This document shows, in pieces, positions 23,794 to 35,072 of a stretch of 64,000 nt of DNA; the stretch's first letter is position 1, and the number at the start of each line of letters is the position of its first letter. Made by a program: the position numbers and the translations under genes. The stretch lies in assembly GCA_026873275.1 (NCBI GenBank), contig JANTUC010000020.1, positions 167,287 to 231,286 of the forward strand, given 5' to 3'. The notes under the pieces were generated by a model. It saw only the letters and a list, made by a program, of their open reading frames with translations, ran no database searches and was not told the DNA's origin. This DNA is from Pseudopithomyces maydicus (taxonomy: Eukaryota > Ascomycota > Dothideomycetes > Pleosporales > Didymosphaeriaceae).

Positions 23794-24998
23794 TCACACT
23801 TCGAATAGCGTCTTGTTTACCCTCCCTTCCAACATCCCTGGATGAACAAACACAATCTCCTCCCTCTTTTGCTTCCAATTCACCGAGCCATACCTCAACA
23901 GCTCCGCCCAAGTCCCAACCCCACGATCTTTCTCTTTATTCTCCTCCCTACTCCACAGCTCCCCTAAATGTGGAGTCTTCGACATCCCCTTCGCACTCGT
24001 GACCTTCATCATACTCGACCGCGTCAACATGCGCCAAACCATTCTAGACGCCTCCTCCGCATCTTTCCCCCTTTCTTCCCTATTCATAGCTAGCAACTCC
24101 ATCATCCGCGGATGAGGACCCACCATCTTCATGCCCACCTCTGCCGCCCAGTTCTCGTGCATCGCATCGAAGAAGAGGATATGATTAGCAAAGTACTCGG
24201 CGCAATTGAATCCTTCTTCATCCGCCTTATCGCACCATGCCATCCGCTGAAATGCCAATATTTGCCCCACATACTCTAATATCGTGACCGGGTCGGTAAA
24301 TTCCCAGCCCAACGGCTCTCTCACGCTGGCGTCATCATTATGAAGCACGATCTGCAGCAGGGGATGTGCTATTATAGTTCCCTTACTCTCTGTACGGTCA
24401 TGCCACAGGTGCAGCATGAGAGAGTGCCAGCGACGTATGAATGGATTCCCTCTGCGGCAAGCAACAAAGTGGTTTGCGACGTTTTCACGATACAGGGTAG
24501 GGATGGCGAGGCCGTAAGGGAGTTGGGTGCAGTGAGTTTATTCCAGCAGATGCGGTCCAGACGGCGGATGAGCAGGATGCCAACATCAAGGAAGCATCCG
24601 CCGTGAAGGTAGATAGTTGCGCTTCGGACGAAGTCGGCGGTGTGCTGGCCCGTGAAGGGGCCGGTCATGTTGTTATTCGTGATGGCGGCAGGAAGCATGT
24701 GAGTGGGGACGAACTTGGAGAGGTGATTGGGGGACGTGGGGTCGGAGTCTAGGATTCGGAGTGTCCAGGTAGGACCGTTGATGCGGGCCCATGCAATGAC
24801 ATTGCGGAGGCACCAGGCTGGCATGCCCGAGGTGCCGAGATGCCAAAAGGCCCAGATGTTCTTCTCGGAGGTGACAGGGGTGTAGTTGGACAAGGAATCT
24901 ATGATCTCGGCATCGGTGCGGGTATCCAGGAGTTCGGCGGGTTCAAGCTCGGATTGAAATTCTGGGGGTATAGTCAAAGTATGCGGTGCAAAAGCCAT
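23794..24998 (-). CDS. Capsular-polysaccharide-synthesis-type glycosyltransferase, frame broken once
   Basis: Minus strand, no intron needed. The N-terminal frame (from the ATG at 24998) reads NIWAFWHLGTSGMPAWCLRN, the start of the Caps_synth / GT32-like fold. It then has HTADFVRSATIYLHGGCFLD and VGILLIRRLD, the donor-binding block with D-x-G in place of the usual DxD. Downstream conserved sequence (QLPYGLAIPTLYREN, NHFVACRRGNPFIRRWHSL, then MLHLWHDR to the end at 23794) is in another frame. The shift lies at 24521-24535 (plus-strand agttgggtgcagtg). One more C in the coding-strand CCC run joins both into about 401 residues. No GT donor is present there, so an intron does not explain it. It is either a one-base undercall or a recent pseudogene. 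Sugar and acceptor are unknown. Confidence 0.7.
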
Positions 24999-25947
24999 GG
25001 TAGCGGTCGGATACGAATGAGAAAATTTGTTTCGAGGTTACTAGGCTGACCTTTGTAACCACCGCAAGTAGAAGTGCGGAGGTGCGAGGACCGAGTCACA
25101 CTAGAAAGACGGTCTGCAGTCTACACATTCTAAGTCTAGTGTTCATGATGATTGGTCGACGGGGAATTCATATGTGCACAGTAGACTAAGTCCCCGCTTT
25201 AATTAGGACTTACGCGGTGTTACTTAGCTTTGAGTGTTTGGTCGACGTCAAGCTTGCCCAGAAAAGCCCTTGGTAGAGCTCGCGCGAGATTTACCACATT
25301 CAGCTGGCCACGCCCGTGTCGCACGCACGCCGATGGTTTTGTGTCACCAACACGAGCAAGCCGTACGTCCGGAGAATGGTCGATGGCACAACGGGATTGC
25401 AGGGGAATTGATAAGGATATACAGCCAACGAGGACGAAGAGCTACATGGCACTTCGCCTATAACTGTCGCTGTAGCGCAAGCTCCGCTAGGGTTTGCTGA
25501 TGAAGCAGTGTTCTCATAGGGTCGGTGACCAGCTGATTGAAGCCACCGTTTGACGACGGCTATGATGACTCGCGCGAAAGAAGTCGTGATTACGACGCCG
25601 TCTTTGCACGTCTTCTGACGGTCTACACGGAGAGCGCTTGATGTGAATCTTTGTTCCTTTAGCTGTCGACGGAGGGTACAAGGTTGCCTGATCGTTTAGG
25701 AGGATGTCCGTGTGGGTGTCTTTAGGCATAGCGTCGACTGCGTGTGGAGACGCTAGAGCGGCATCTAGAGCGGCATCCTAAATGCTTGTTTGCTGGGCTA
25801 GTGAAGCGAGCGGGCGTCGACCGTCTGCATCAGCACCATCGTTCCAACACCCGGCGTACGACAAGCTGGAACAGTCAATAAACATAAGAACCACAGGCGC
25901 ACGAGGCCTTTCAGCGGCCCGATGGAGAAGCACGCCAGGAGTCGAGT
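24999..25947. other. Divergent intergenic stretch
   Basis: Between the start of the glycosyltransferase and the start of the Myb gene; no supported gene. A small overlapping frame pair near 25230-25500 looks like chance. Confidence 0.5.
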
Positions 25948-28243
25948 ATGGAGCCCCGAATAGCGACTCTGCTGGGTGACTCGCCCCTCGAACGACCCAC
26001 CGCCATCGACGCCCTCTGGCTGCCGCCCCCTCCACCGCCCCGCGCAGGCCGCATCCTGTCGAGCCCACGCCCACGCCCGCGAACGAACACCTGCACCCAG
26101 GCGCTGCCTCGTCCAGCGCGTCGATACTCGCCCAGAGCCATCACCACCAGCAGCACAGCCCAAGCCAGCAGCCGGCTCCCCAGCGCCAGAAGCCGAGCGC
26201 GCCCATTGGCCATGTGCTGAACACGGTGACGCCCTTCAGCGGGCGTCTGAGCGACCTCCTCTTGGATCCGTCGCAGCAACAGGTGCCCAAGCGGAAGAGA
26301 GATGACGACCCCACCGCGAAGCAGCTGCCCGCGGCGCCTGAAAACCCGTTGTTGACGCTACCCAAGCCACATCAGCAGCCCAAGAAGAACACGAAGCGAC
26401 CGCGCATCCCTCCGCTGCTGCAAGGTCTGCACCAGGTGCCCCCGCAAGCGCAGAGTAGATTGTTTCCGCCCATCACAAGCGAATCAGGCACGTTTAGGAG
26501 GGATATCGGCGACGGTCTGCCCATACGGCCCGCAAGCGGCTCCAAGAGCGCCCAAGAACAGGTCAACGATGTGCCAGCCAGCGGGGCGTCTGCACAAGCC
26601 ACAGCCAGCGCACCGGAGAAACCTCGTGAAAAGGAAATCGCGAAAACAGCCCCGGGTCCGGCAAGCGATAAGGAGAACCCTTTGGGTGTCAATGCTGGCC
26701 CTGGAAAGACGAAGGAGCTCAAGAAGAGGAACAAATGGTCTGAGCAGGAGACGAAGGACCTGCTGGTGGGTGTCAGTAAATTTGGCATAGGCAGTTGGAA
26801 GAAGATACTTCACTGTCCCGATTACACCTTCCACCAACGGTCTGCTGTCGATTTGAAGGATAGATTCCGCACATGCTGCCCGGGCGAGGGATTGAAGCCG
26901 AGGAAATCAAAGCGAAAGTCAAGTGCACAAGAAGACACTTCGCTGGGCGCGACTGCCCCATCTACGACTACGCCCACATCGGGAAGCGACGACACGGTGG
27001 CCCTGGAAACACCCAATGTCGCCACCACCACCACCACCACCACCACCACGCCGCGCAAGCATCGAGGCGACTCCCATCGCAAAGGGCCTGCCGAGCTCCG
27101 GGAAATGGGAATTCATGGGGCCTTCACACGGACCGTCCACCGCAGGGAGCGGCGAACTTTCACCGAACAGGATGACGAGAACCTCATGAAGGGATTCGAC
27201 AAGTATGGATCGGCTTGGCACCTGATGAGAGACGATGCAGAGCTGGGCTTCTCTGCTCGCCAACCAACGGATCTGCGCGACCGCTTCCGCATCAGGTACC
27301 CCGAACGCTTTGCTAAAGCCGGCTACAAGCTCAAGCCCAAAGACGAACGCATGCTCAAGGAGAAAGAGAAGGTCGAAAGCCAAGAAGCGAGAACCTCCCA
27401 GAACCCCCTAACAGTGCGAGTTCCTCGGTCCCAAAACCCAGCGATTCCGCCACCGACACGTCCTTCGCCAACTTGACCTCGACCGCACCTTCCGCCTCCA
27501 ATCTAATGCCCCTCGCACTGCGCGAATCCTTCCTCACCTCCTTCGCCGGCCCCCTGGAAGATTTCGACCTCGCCTCCGAACAAGACGGTGAAGCCGGTCG
27601 CAGCCCCATCATCCTCAGCCGCAACATCCTCGAATGGGTCGACGCTCATCCCTCCCAAATGCCTGGCGCGAACCTCCCTTCCCTCAACACCTTCGTCAGC
27701 GATGCCTCCCCCGGCGTCCATTACACCTCTGACGGCTTACACATCAACCCTTCGCTAGCCCTCGACCTCCCCATGGCCCTTCTCAATTCCACCGTCCTCC
27801 CTCCAACCTCGCAGTCCCAGTCCCAGTCCCAATCCCAATCCCAATCCCAACCCCAACCATCCGCACCCTCCCGCCTCCTCTCCCCACCCCAGCACACAAC
27901 CGCATCTTCCATCCCGCCCACCTCCTCCCTCGCGCCCCCCTCCAAACACCCCGACCCCCTTCTCCGCACGCCAAATCTCCCAACCATCGTCTTCCCCCAC
28001 GTACCTGCCTCCAGTGCCCGCAACGCAGTGCACAATTTGCCGCCTCCGACCGACCTTCTATCTGGGCTGGAGCCAGACGCCCGCGTGGATGGCCAGGCGG
28101 GTGTGTTGGAGGGGGATCTGCCGTTTTTGCTGTCGTCGGGGGCGACGTTGGCGCCGATGAATGGCGCGGGGGTGGGGGTCGGGGTGGGGAGGGAGATGTT
28201 GACGTTGGAGAGGGGGTTGTTGCAGGAGCATGGGAGGGTGTGA
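25948..28243 (+). CDS. Two-Myb telobox DNA-binding protein (Tay1/Teb1-like), two frame breaks
   Basis: The core contains two Myb/SANT domains: KWSEQETKDLLVGVSKFGIG...SAVDLKDRFR (about 26728-26868) and RTFTEQDDENLMKGFDKYGS...PTDLRDRFRIRYP (about 27151-27303). Both end in a telobox-like VDLKDKWRN motif. Two teloboxes in one protein are typical of fungal Tay1 (Yarrowia, binds double-stranded telomere repeats) and Teb1 (fission yeast). A basic PKRKRDDD signal precedes them; the tail is Pro/Ser/Gln-rich. The long middle frame has no ATG. An ATG at 25948 (MEPRIATLLGDSPLERPTAI) joins it if one C is added to the C5 run at 26026-26030. The tail (from SASSSVPKPSDSATDTSFAN to 28243) joins if one C is added to the C5 run at 27404-27408. 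With both, the length is exactly divisible by three (about 765 residues). N-terminus less certain than the Myb part. Confidence 0.72.
27019..27051 (+). repeat. (ACC)n microsatellite in the Myb gene
   Basis: About nine ACC codons in a row give a poly-Thr linker between the two Myb domains. Confidence 0.9.
27810..27862 (+). repeat. Hexamer repeat (CAGTCC/CAATCC)n in the Myb gene
   Basis: Alternating Ser-Gln codons in the disordered tail. It is phase-locked to the coding frame, supporting this downstream frame as real. Confidence 0.85.
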
Positions 28244-29817
28244 GGGGTGTGAGGGGTGTGTTGATGGTGTGATGGAGGATGGGATCGAGGGAAAGGTTCG
28301 AAGATGGTTATAATATGTAATTTGTTTTACATGGATAGTGGTGCCCTCGTCATGGCATCATGAGGGAAGCTATTCTTCCATCTTGTCCGATGACGAGCAT
28401 GGATTCAAATGTAGTGTGGCGCCGTACGATATAGGTCCAGTAACCTTTAGTATGGAGTTCGGAAGGGTGGTGCAGAGGTTGGAACTGGGTTAGATGTGGT
28501 TGGGTTTGGTGTGGCTGCAATGGCATGTATGATGGTAGACTTGAATCCGTGTGGTCTAGCTTTCAATTAGCGCTGTTGACGATCAGGTGTTTTACTTTTG
28601 GAAAAAGTGGCAGCAGAGTAGCTGACTATATGAAAATGATGTTGACGATCATATTGGCGATTTACTTACGAGATTGAACGCGACGTTTATACAGTCGATA
28701 GAGGAAGAGGGAAAGAGGTGCACATGTTGCGATGAGGGCGACGAGGGCGATGATTGATTCGTTTGAGAGGGGCATAATTGGTTATACTTTTCAAGAGCGG
28801 TGCCTCTATCTCAAGTAATTTGTTTTTGGGCGATGGAAACTGTGATTATAATTGAGAGTGGAAAGAAAAAGGGTTCCTTGTGAAAGTATTTTTTATACGA
28901 ATTTATCGAACTCGATATAAAGGTGAAGGTGAGCTTATTACGTCCCAACGCTGGGCTTCTCACTGAGGCTGGGGCTAGCTGAGGCTGTGCCTGGAATGGT
29001 TTCGCAGGGTTAGCCAAGGCCGCTAAACCCACATGACCAATAGGGAGGAGAGGGCAGCCGTCAACCCCACTCTCTGCAGCCCAGCTTTTTTGCTCAGAGT
29101 AAAACCGGGGTCGAATCATGATTGGTAGGCCGAAGGTGCTGCACCAACTTCAGGAGTATGTGGCGAGTGGACACGGGGAGTGGATGGAGCTTTCACCCTT
29201 TAGGCCGGACAAAAGCTTTAACAGATATACCCGTCTCTCTCTCGATGCGTACGAGCTTTGGCCTCTTCTGTACCCAGCGCATGACGCAACCCAGGGCTAG
29301 ACCCACCACACTACCAACCGACCCCATACGAGCAGATCTCCTCTCGAGTTTCGACGATACCCAGCGCATCATGTACAATGTTCGAGTTTGTACGAACGGA
29401 TGTTTTCGATCATCAGCCTTGCATCATTGCCGCCGCCAGGCACCCAATGCGCCCAATCACGAGCAGCCACGCTCAACAGTTCCGAAGTGCCGTGCTAATC
29501 TACAGATGTTCTATCCACGTTGAAAGACCAGTATTTAAAACTCTGGTCTGGGATTAAAGGCGATAATATAATGCTCACATGAGGAAGGCTAGAAGACGCA
29601 TGCAATTTATTCATATACTTGTATTATATATGGGGTGAGAATCTTCTTTGAGGTACCTAAACTTTCGACTATCTCTAATTAATTTCACCAAGTGTTCAAC
29701 CTCGGTGATGCATGCGGAATAAAATTGTTGATTAAATACTAGAACCAATAGTCACCATCGGAACTCCTGCGACGATCCAACTCCCTCCTGCTGCCTTTGC
29801 TATTCCGTATCCACCAT
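28244..29817. other. Intergenic stretch (1.6 kb)
   Basis: Apart from a possible small spliced membrane-protein gene at 28567-28775 on the minus strand, I see no gene. G-rich TGTGAGGGGTGTG repeats follow the Myb stop codon. Confidence 0.45.
28567..28775 (-). CDS. Possible small single-pass membrane protein
   Basis: An ATG at 28775 opens a 35-codon exon with one clear membrane segment (IIALVALIATCAPLSLFLY) followed by basic YKRR. It stops at a perfect GTAAGT donor (28669). Joining to the ATATAG acceptor gives exon 28625-28567 and about 54 residues; a later CAACAG acceptor would give about 40. This is shorter than most gene callers accept. No homologue is recognised and it could be the first exon of a longer gene or chance. 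Confidence 0.35.
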
Positions 29818-31020
29818 TCACTTCGACCTTATCACCGTGATAGAGTCCTGCTTCTGACTGCCAGACTGTTTTGCAGTCCGCAATCCAGCTAGCTCGAAAA
29901 TGAGTATCAACCTACATACCACCGTCGAAATTATCCAGCGCCACAGGACTTGGTTGAGTACGTCGGCTACACTCACCAACTGCATAGAAGACAGAACAAT
30001 TGTGCCGAGCACGACATGCACGAAACCACAACATCCTGCTGCTATGTTGAGAAGTACAGCTGCCCGGGGAACTTTCAAGTCATTTTCATCTTTGTGTATT
30101 TTGCGATTGGCACAAATCTTGGTCTCCCTCTCTATGAGCTTGAGCGCCCACGCGAAATTGTATCCTTTTTTCACTGTCTCATGCTTCGTTTGTAACCGCT
30201 CGCTTCTATCCATCAATGGTTCCTGAACGGCCAAATCACCAGATTTGTGTTTTTCTCGCAAACGATGAAACTGCAACTTAACGACCAAGTAGCTCGCTGC
30301 AGCGATGATATGCACGATTGAAGCCAGAGACGTCCAAAGAACCGGCAGAAAGTTTGCTGTACAGCCCCAGGCCAATATACTCTTCTGGCTTAGGTTAATT
30401 GATGTGAACAGGACCAGTCCAGCAGCGACCAACGCCATTACGTATTCGATCATGCTCACTAGGGCAGCTGTCAAAGGCCCTCTCCTTCCTATTGTGAGTT
30501 TTCCAGCGTTACCCATGTTATCCACCTCTGCCAGGATTCGCCCAGGGTCATTGTATTCGAAAATCCTTGTGGGGTAGATAGCTGGAGCTCCCATGCTGAT
30601 GAAAAATGAAAGTATGGGCCGATGCGCCGACAGCAATGCTATTTCCGAAACACTGGGCCCTATGGTAGAAAGCAACGTTGGCAAGAGACCTAATAGAACG
30701 CTCGCGGCCTGGAAATTGGCAATCTGATCGGCTCCAAGCTCATCCAGGATGCAAGCCTCGTGTTGGTAGCAGATTGATAATAGCTGCGACGCCTCAAGCG
30801 AGTTCTTCTCAGACGCATAGGCATTGCGATAGTCATGAAGGGTGACGTTGCACTTTCCAGTTGAGATGTTGTGCAGAACATGGTGATATTTTGGCAACCA
30901 AGATTCGAACTGCTGCCCGTAAGGTTTCGGGAATCCATGCGATGAATAGTAAACGTGGTCTTCCCCGTTGACGGAAATCAAAAAGGTCGTGGAAAGTGTC
31001 CAGGCGAATAGACGCATCAT
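29818..31020 (-). CDS. Multi-pass membrane protein with secreted N-terminal domain, family unknown
   Basis: A single exon of 400 codons. A signal peptide (MMRLFAWTLSTTFLISVNGE) is followed by about 90 luminal or extracellular residues with three Cys (GKCNVTLHDY, SICYQHEACIL) and N-glycosylation sites. Then come about six hydrophobic segments, among them FQAASVLLGLLPTLLSTIG, MIEYVMALVAAGLVLFTSI, VLWTSLASIVHIIAAASYLV, AAVLLNIAAGCCGFVHVVLG and IISTVVCRLILIFELAG. A basic, charged cytosolic loop (residues about 255-310) separates the third and fourth groups. Similar uncharacterised proteins occur in many Pezizomycotina; no function can be assigned. No catalytic or transporter motif was seen. Confidence 0.75.
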   Translation of the reverse strand: MMRLFAWTLSTTFLISVNGEDHVYYSSHGFPKPYGQQFESWLPKYHHVLHNISTGKCNVTLHDYRNAYASEKNSLEASQLLSICYQHEACILDELGADQIANFQAASVLLGLLPTLLSTIGPSVSEIALLSAHRPILSFFISMGAPAIYPTRIFEYNDPGRILAEVDNMGNAGKLTIGRRGPLTAALVSMIEYVMALVAAGLVLFTSINLSQKSILAWGCTANFLPVLWTSLASIVHIIAAASYLVVKLQFHRLREKHKSGDLAVQEPLMDRSERLQTKHETVKKGYNFAWALKLIERETKICANRKIHKDENDLKVPRAAVLLNIAAGCCGFVHVVLGTIVLSSMQLVSVADVLNQVLWRWIISTVVCRLILIFELAGLRTAKQSGSQKQDSITVIRSK

Positions 31021-32171
31021 TTCAATGTGTTTTTTAGATCAGATGGAACAAAAAAAGGTCTGGGAATAAATAAATAACAATGAAGGCCGGCTATCAATCA
31101 AGACCCGTAAGCGCTAGCCTGTAATATCATACCACGTAGAAATGTAACGCAGCTGACGTGATGCCGGCCGCCAATTATATTGCGTGAACTGTTAGAGCCG
31201 CATCACGTGACTCGTATATGCCCGCGGGCGGGCGGGTTCCAGGCCCACAAGATCTACCTTAGTATAGAGGTATAGTTAGGAAAAGCTTGGGAAGACATAA
31301 AGAGAAATTAATACAAAATAAAGTGCATCTGGATGTAAATCCACTACAAATCAATTAAGAAAACACCCAGGAAATGTATATGATACACACGAACTAAATA
31401 AAACATCAAGCAGAAAATGAATTGATTTTTCAATGTGACTAAACTGAAACTTTACTATGACATATGTCTGCCATACCCAGGGAGAAAGAAACGGAGTATG
31501 AATGTTGCATCAGAAATAGGCACAAGAGAGGTGACTAGCAGCGTTTCCACAGATGGCTTTTTGTACCTAGAGCGTTATATTGAAAGCTGACCCGGGCTTA
31601 TTGGTACTTTCTGTTCATCAGGTTTTGAACAATCATGGTATCTGTGTTTTGATCATTTGTGAGCTCAACCTACTTCGTCATCTTACACCGGATGCCCAAT
31701 AAGGAAGGAAGACGCCTGCAGGCAGAAGCGACTGAGGGTCACAAATCGACCAATGATAAAGCTATTCAGTATGGTTGGGATTCGAGAGCTTCAGTGAGCT
31801 CGTATTCCGTCTAAATTCTGGATATTCAATAGAATATAGAATCATGAACGTGCAGCAAGGTTTTAGGTGATAAACTGATCATAAATCTCGGAGATTTTTT
31901 CATCGTTTCGAGATGGAAGTGGTTATCACTTTTACGCCCCAAAAGCCATTGACACGCCAGTAACGGGATTGCCGGGTGAGCAGCACTGCGTTTGGAGCAT
32001 CACAAACTCTTCTTGTGGATCACAATATCAATTCAAGGGATTACTCCGTCCAGAATTAACATTTAGCTGTGTATACCTCTCGCCTTCCGGTCTTCTTAAC
32101 CAAAGACTTGTTACGGCTTGTTCAGAATAAAATCCCGCCTAATACACAGGCATATTCTTGATGTTGTTCAC
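31021..32171. other. Intergenic stretch (1.2 kb)
   Basis: Nothing supportable. The sequence becomes moderately AT-rich but without RIP-like character. Confidence 0.5.
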
Positions 32172-34380
32172 TCAGGTGTAATCTTCCTCGTCACTAAGAT
32201 CCTGTCTACCTGGGCGCTTAGGATACGAGCGCTTCTCGGACTTCAGCTCCTCTAGTCTGGCTTCCACCATTCTTTCGGAAACCACTCCGATGTCTGAAAC
32301 CTCGGCTTGGAGAGAGAGGTGATGGTGAGTATGTAAATGCTGGCCAATGTGGCGAGTCCGAAACGAACTGGCCATGAGCACCCTGAAGAGGGGCTTGAGC
32401 TTCTTATCGTCGACCAGTTCGCGAAGCCTGTGGACGATATATTCCATGTCAGCTCTGAATTCAGCTTCTTCATACCAATCCACCCCGTCAATGATGCAGT
32501 ACACTGGCGTGTCCAAACGGAGCTGATACATCAGCTTCTTCAAGACATAACACAGCATTTCCAGTTCCCTTCGCTCCATTGCATCTCGAAGCTCACGGTC
32601 ATTGATAAACCCTAAACTAACCGCTTGCCGACTGGCCAGGCTCGTGGCTAGCTGCCACAAGAGGCTTCGAAGCAGACCTTGAGGACCTCTCAATTCGTCC
32701 GTCAATCGAGTATGGAGTCCACAGAAGAAGTGCAGAACTATTGCATTATCACGTGCTTGAAGAAAGCTCACCACGAGCGAGGCGCACAAGTAGGAAACTG
32801 CAGAAAGCCTCTCAAATCCAGCTGAATCGATGTTGCCGTCGACCAGGAGAAAGTTCGGGCGCGACTGGCACCACTGTCGAAATCTGTCGGCCTGAAGAAG
32901 ACGCTGTGCTTGGGACATGGCCATTACGCCAAAGCTATTTCCCTGTTTGAGCACTGAATCGAGATCCTTGGCCAGCTGATGTGAAGACACCCCCAGATAC
33001 GTCATGAAGAGTTCTTCGGATATCAGTGCTTCTGAATCTGGATTGGGTGTCTGAGATCGAGCTATACGCATGTCAACTTCTCCCTATACGTAGAAATAAA
33101 GAGATGGCGGTGACGCACCATATTCAAGACCAGATCTAAATCCCTCTCTGAGTGATTGTTCCTCGCGTTGTTCCAATAACGAAATAAAGTAATTCATTAC
33201 AGCTAGGCCGTCACGTTCTTGGTTTCTTTGTACAACCCCTTTCATCATCTTGTGGTTTTCTATTGCTTGGGTCTTGATGAACCCCAAGTCTCTTTTGAGC
33301 TCGTCTTGATTATCTTCAAGTATGTCCTGCTTCTGTAACAGGGTGTCCTGTTTCCTCCCTAGGGTGTCCTGCTTTCCTCCCAGTATTTCCTGCTTCCTTT
33401 CAAACTCTTTACTCCATTCCTCATTTTCAAGCCCTTGCTGGACCAATGTGGCTACATTCTTATCGAGCTTTACAAAGAGCCTTTCCCAGAGTTGCTCCGT
33501 CAGTCTGTTCAATTCGTCGGCCTCGCCCTTGACAGTGCCGACAGCCTCATCGATCTGCTCTGTTGAGGAAATCCTGCCCCGAAAATGCAAGAATCCCCTT
33601 GCTGCATTGCGGTCAGTATGGTGGTTATCATCTTTGGTTTCTGGTAGCAAAAAGATAATTAACGTGCCAATTGCTTGCACAATTGTCTCATACAATTGAA
33701 TACAGCGCGATTTGAGGTCCTCGTCTGTCGGAAAGTTCTTCCTCATCATCTCTGCTCTGATGATGATGAAGGGAATGTCTTCGAACGCATTCAAGATTTT
33801 AGCTTTCTTTTCAAATGAGTTTTGCGCAAGCTAAGAACCCGTTAGGCTGTTGGACATATGTGGAACATGCATATACTCCTACCGAGAAGCACAGGGCAAG
33901 GCCAGCCTTTAGAGTGTCAAGGCCCATGTCGCCCGGAATCAGCTCGATCCATGGCTTGGCAGTCTCTGCTCGTCTTCCCATTCCTCTCCATAGGCGACTG
34001 ATCCAGTGCTTGAGGCCATCTCCTTGATTCTGATAGTCGAGATTGGCCTTGGTCATTTGAGCAAAGACGTCCCCCCAAGAGCAATTTTGGACATCTATAT
34101 TGAGCCTAGTAAGGATTTCTAAGTTTTTACATCTTTCCAAAGCCTCTTGAAAATCTGTTTTGGTCTTGAGTTCGTCTCCCGGGGGCGTCTGAAGCGGGTG
34201 CTCATATTGAGGCGGTAGGTCTGCGCTCACAAACTCCCCAGTCGTGTCATCGTAGGTGCATTCAATCTTTGGAATGTTTCCCTTGTCCGCTTGACCCTTA
34301 AGAAACTTCTGTATTCTATGCTTTCGTTTCCCCTTTTCCTTAGAAGCCTGGTTCGGCATCACCCTGGCGTTTGCTTGCAT
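32172..34380 (-). CDS. DUF7708-like N-terminal domain, coiled coil and NTPase-like C-terminal region
   Basis: Minus-strand exons 34380-33883, 33830-33119 and 33061-32172 (introns 52 and 57 bases, frame kept) give about 699 residues. The N-terminal 250 residues (FQEALERCKN...WIELIPGDMGLDTLKAGLALCF...ILNAFEDIPFIIIRAEMMRK) follow the pattern of DUF7708, the helical domain that precedes STAND NTPase/ankyrin modules in fungi. A coiled coil follows, with a repeated KQDTLxxKQD unit. The last 300 residues (FLLVDGNIDSAGFERLSAVS, GPQGLLRSLLWQLA, TPVYCIIDGVDWYEE) look like the core of a STAND-type P-loop protein with a Walker B-like CIIDGVDW, but I find no Walker A GxxxxGK[ST]. It faces the AAA+ gene head to head with 692 bases between starts. 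Role unknown; a signalling or self/non-self role is inference only. Confidence 0.72.
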
Positions 34381-35072
34381 CGCTGTGCTCGGACTGAAAA
34401 TGGTAGGCAAGCCTGAAGAGGCTATCTATGTAAACTTTAGGGACATCCTATACGCAACGGTGCTGGTTGGACCTTGACACGTAAGCTCCAACCAGCTGTT
34501 TGGGTCAGTCCCCGACTATATCGGCGATGTCGCGCGTTTCAGCCCGCCAGGTGACCAATCACGCAACCCCATGCCAGCCTTTGCTATATCAGCATCTCGT
34601 ATATGATTTCTAATCATTTTTACAGGCTATCAAATGTTTTAACGCTCTTCAGCTGGTTCGTGATATGTATATCGACCCGAGAAGCGGTGCAACGGAATAC
34701 TCAATGCGGCCACATTGTCCTGTTTTTGAAGGACACTCCATCTCGGAGGCATCTTCGGCAAAAGTTCAAGATACCTTTTCTGGTAATGATTGGCAGTCCA
34801 CAAAAGGTCCGGCATGTCGGGTTAGGGCTCTAGATGTAGTGTGTGATTGTTATGGCGTGTTGCATGCATCTAATCTCCCTGATTCCCCCGATTTGATCCA
34901 CTACCCGACTATTTCCACGTGACTGAGTAGAAGGAGACTGAGTACGACTACTTAGCCTTCCCAACTCCGCAGATCGTTGTTAGCATTCTTCAAATTCAGA
35001 TCCCTCTTCTCTCGGAGAACAGATACAGTGCAGGAATCAGTACCCTACATTACTACCCTTGGCGAAACGAAT
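34381..35072. promoter_or_regulatory. Shared divergent promoter region
   Basis: The 692 bases between the two head-to-head starts. It contains no convincing gene; frames at 34603-34922 are short and lack motifs. No specific binding site can be named. Confidence 0.4.
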
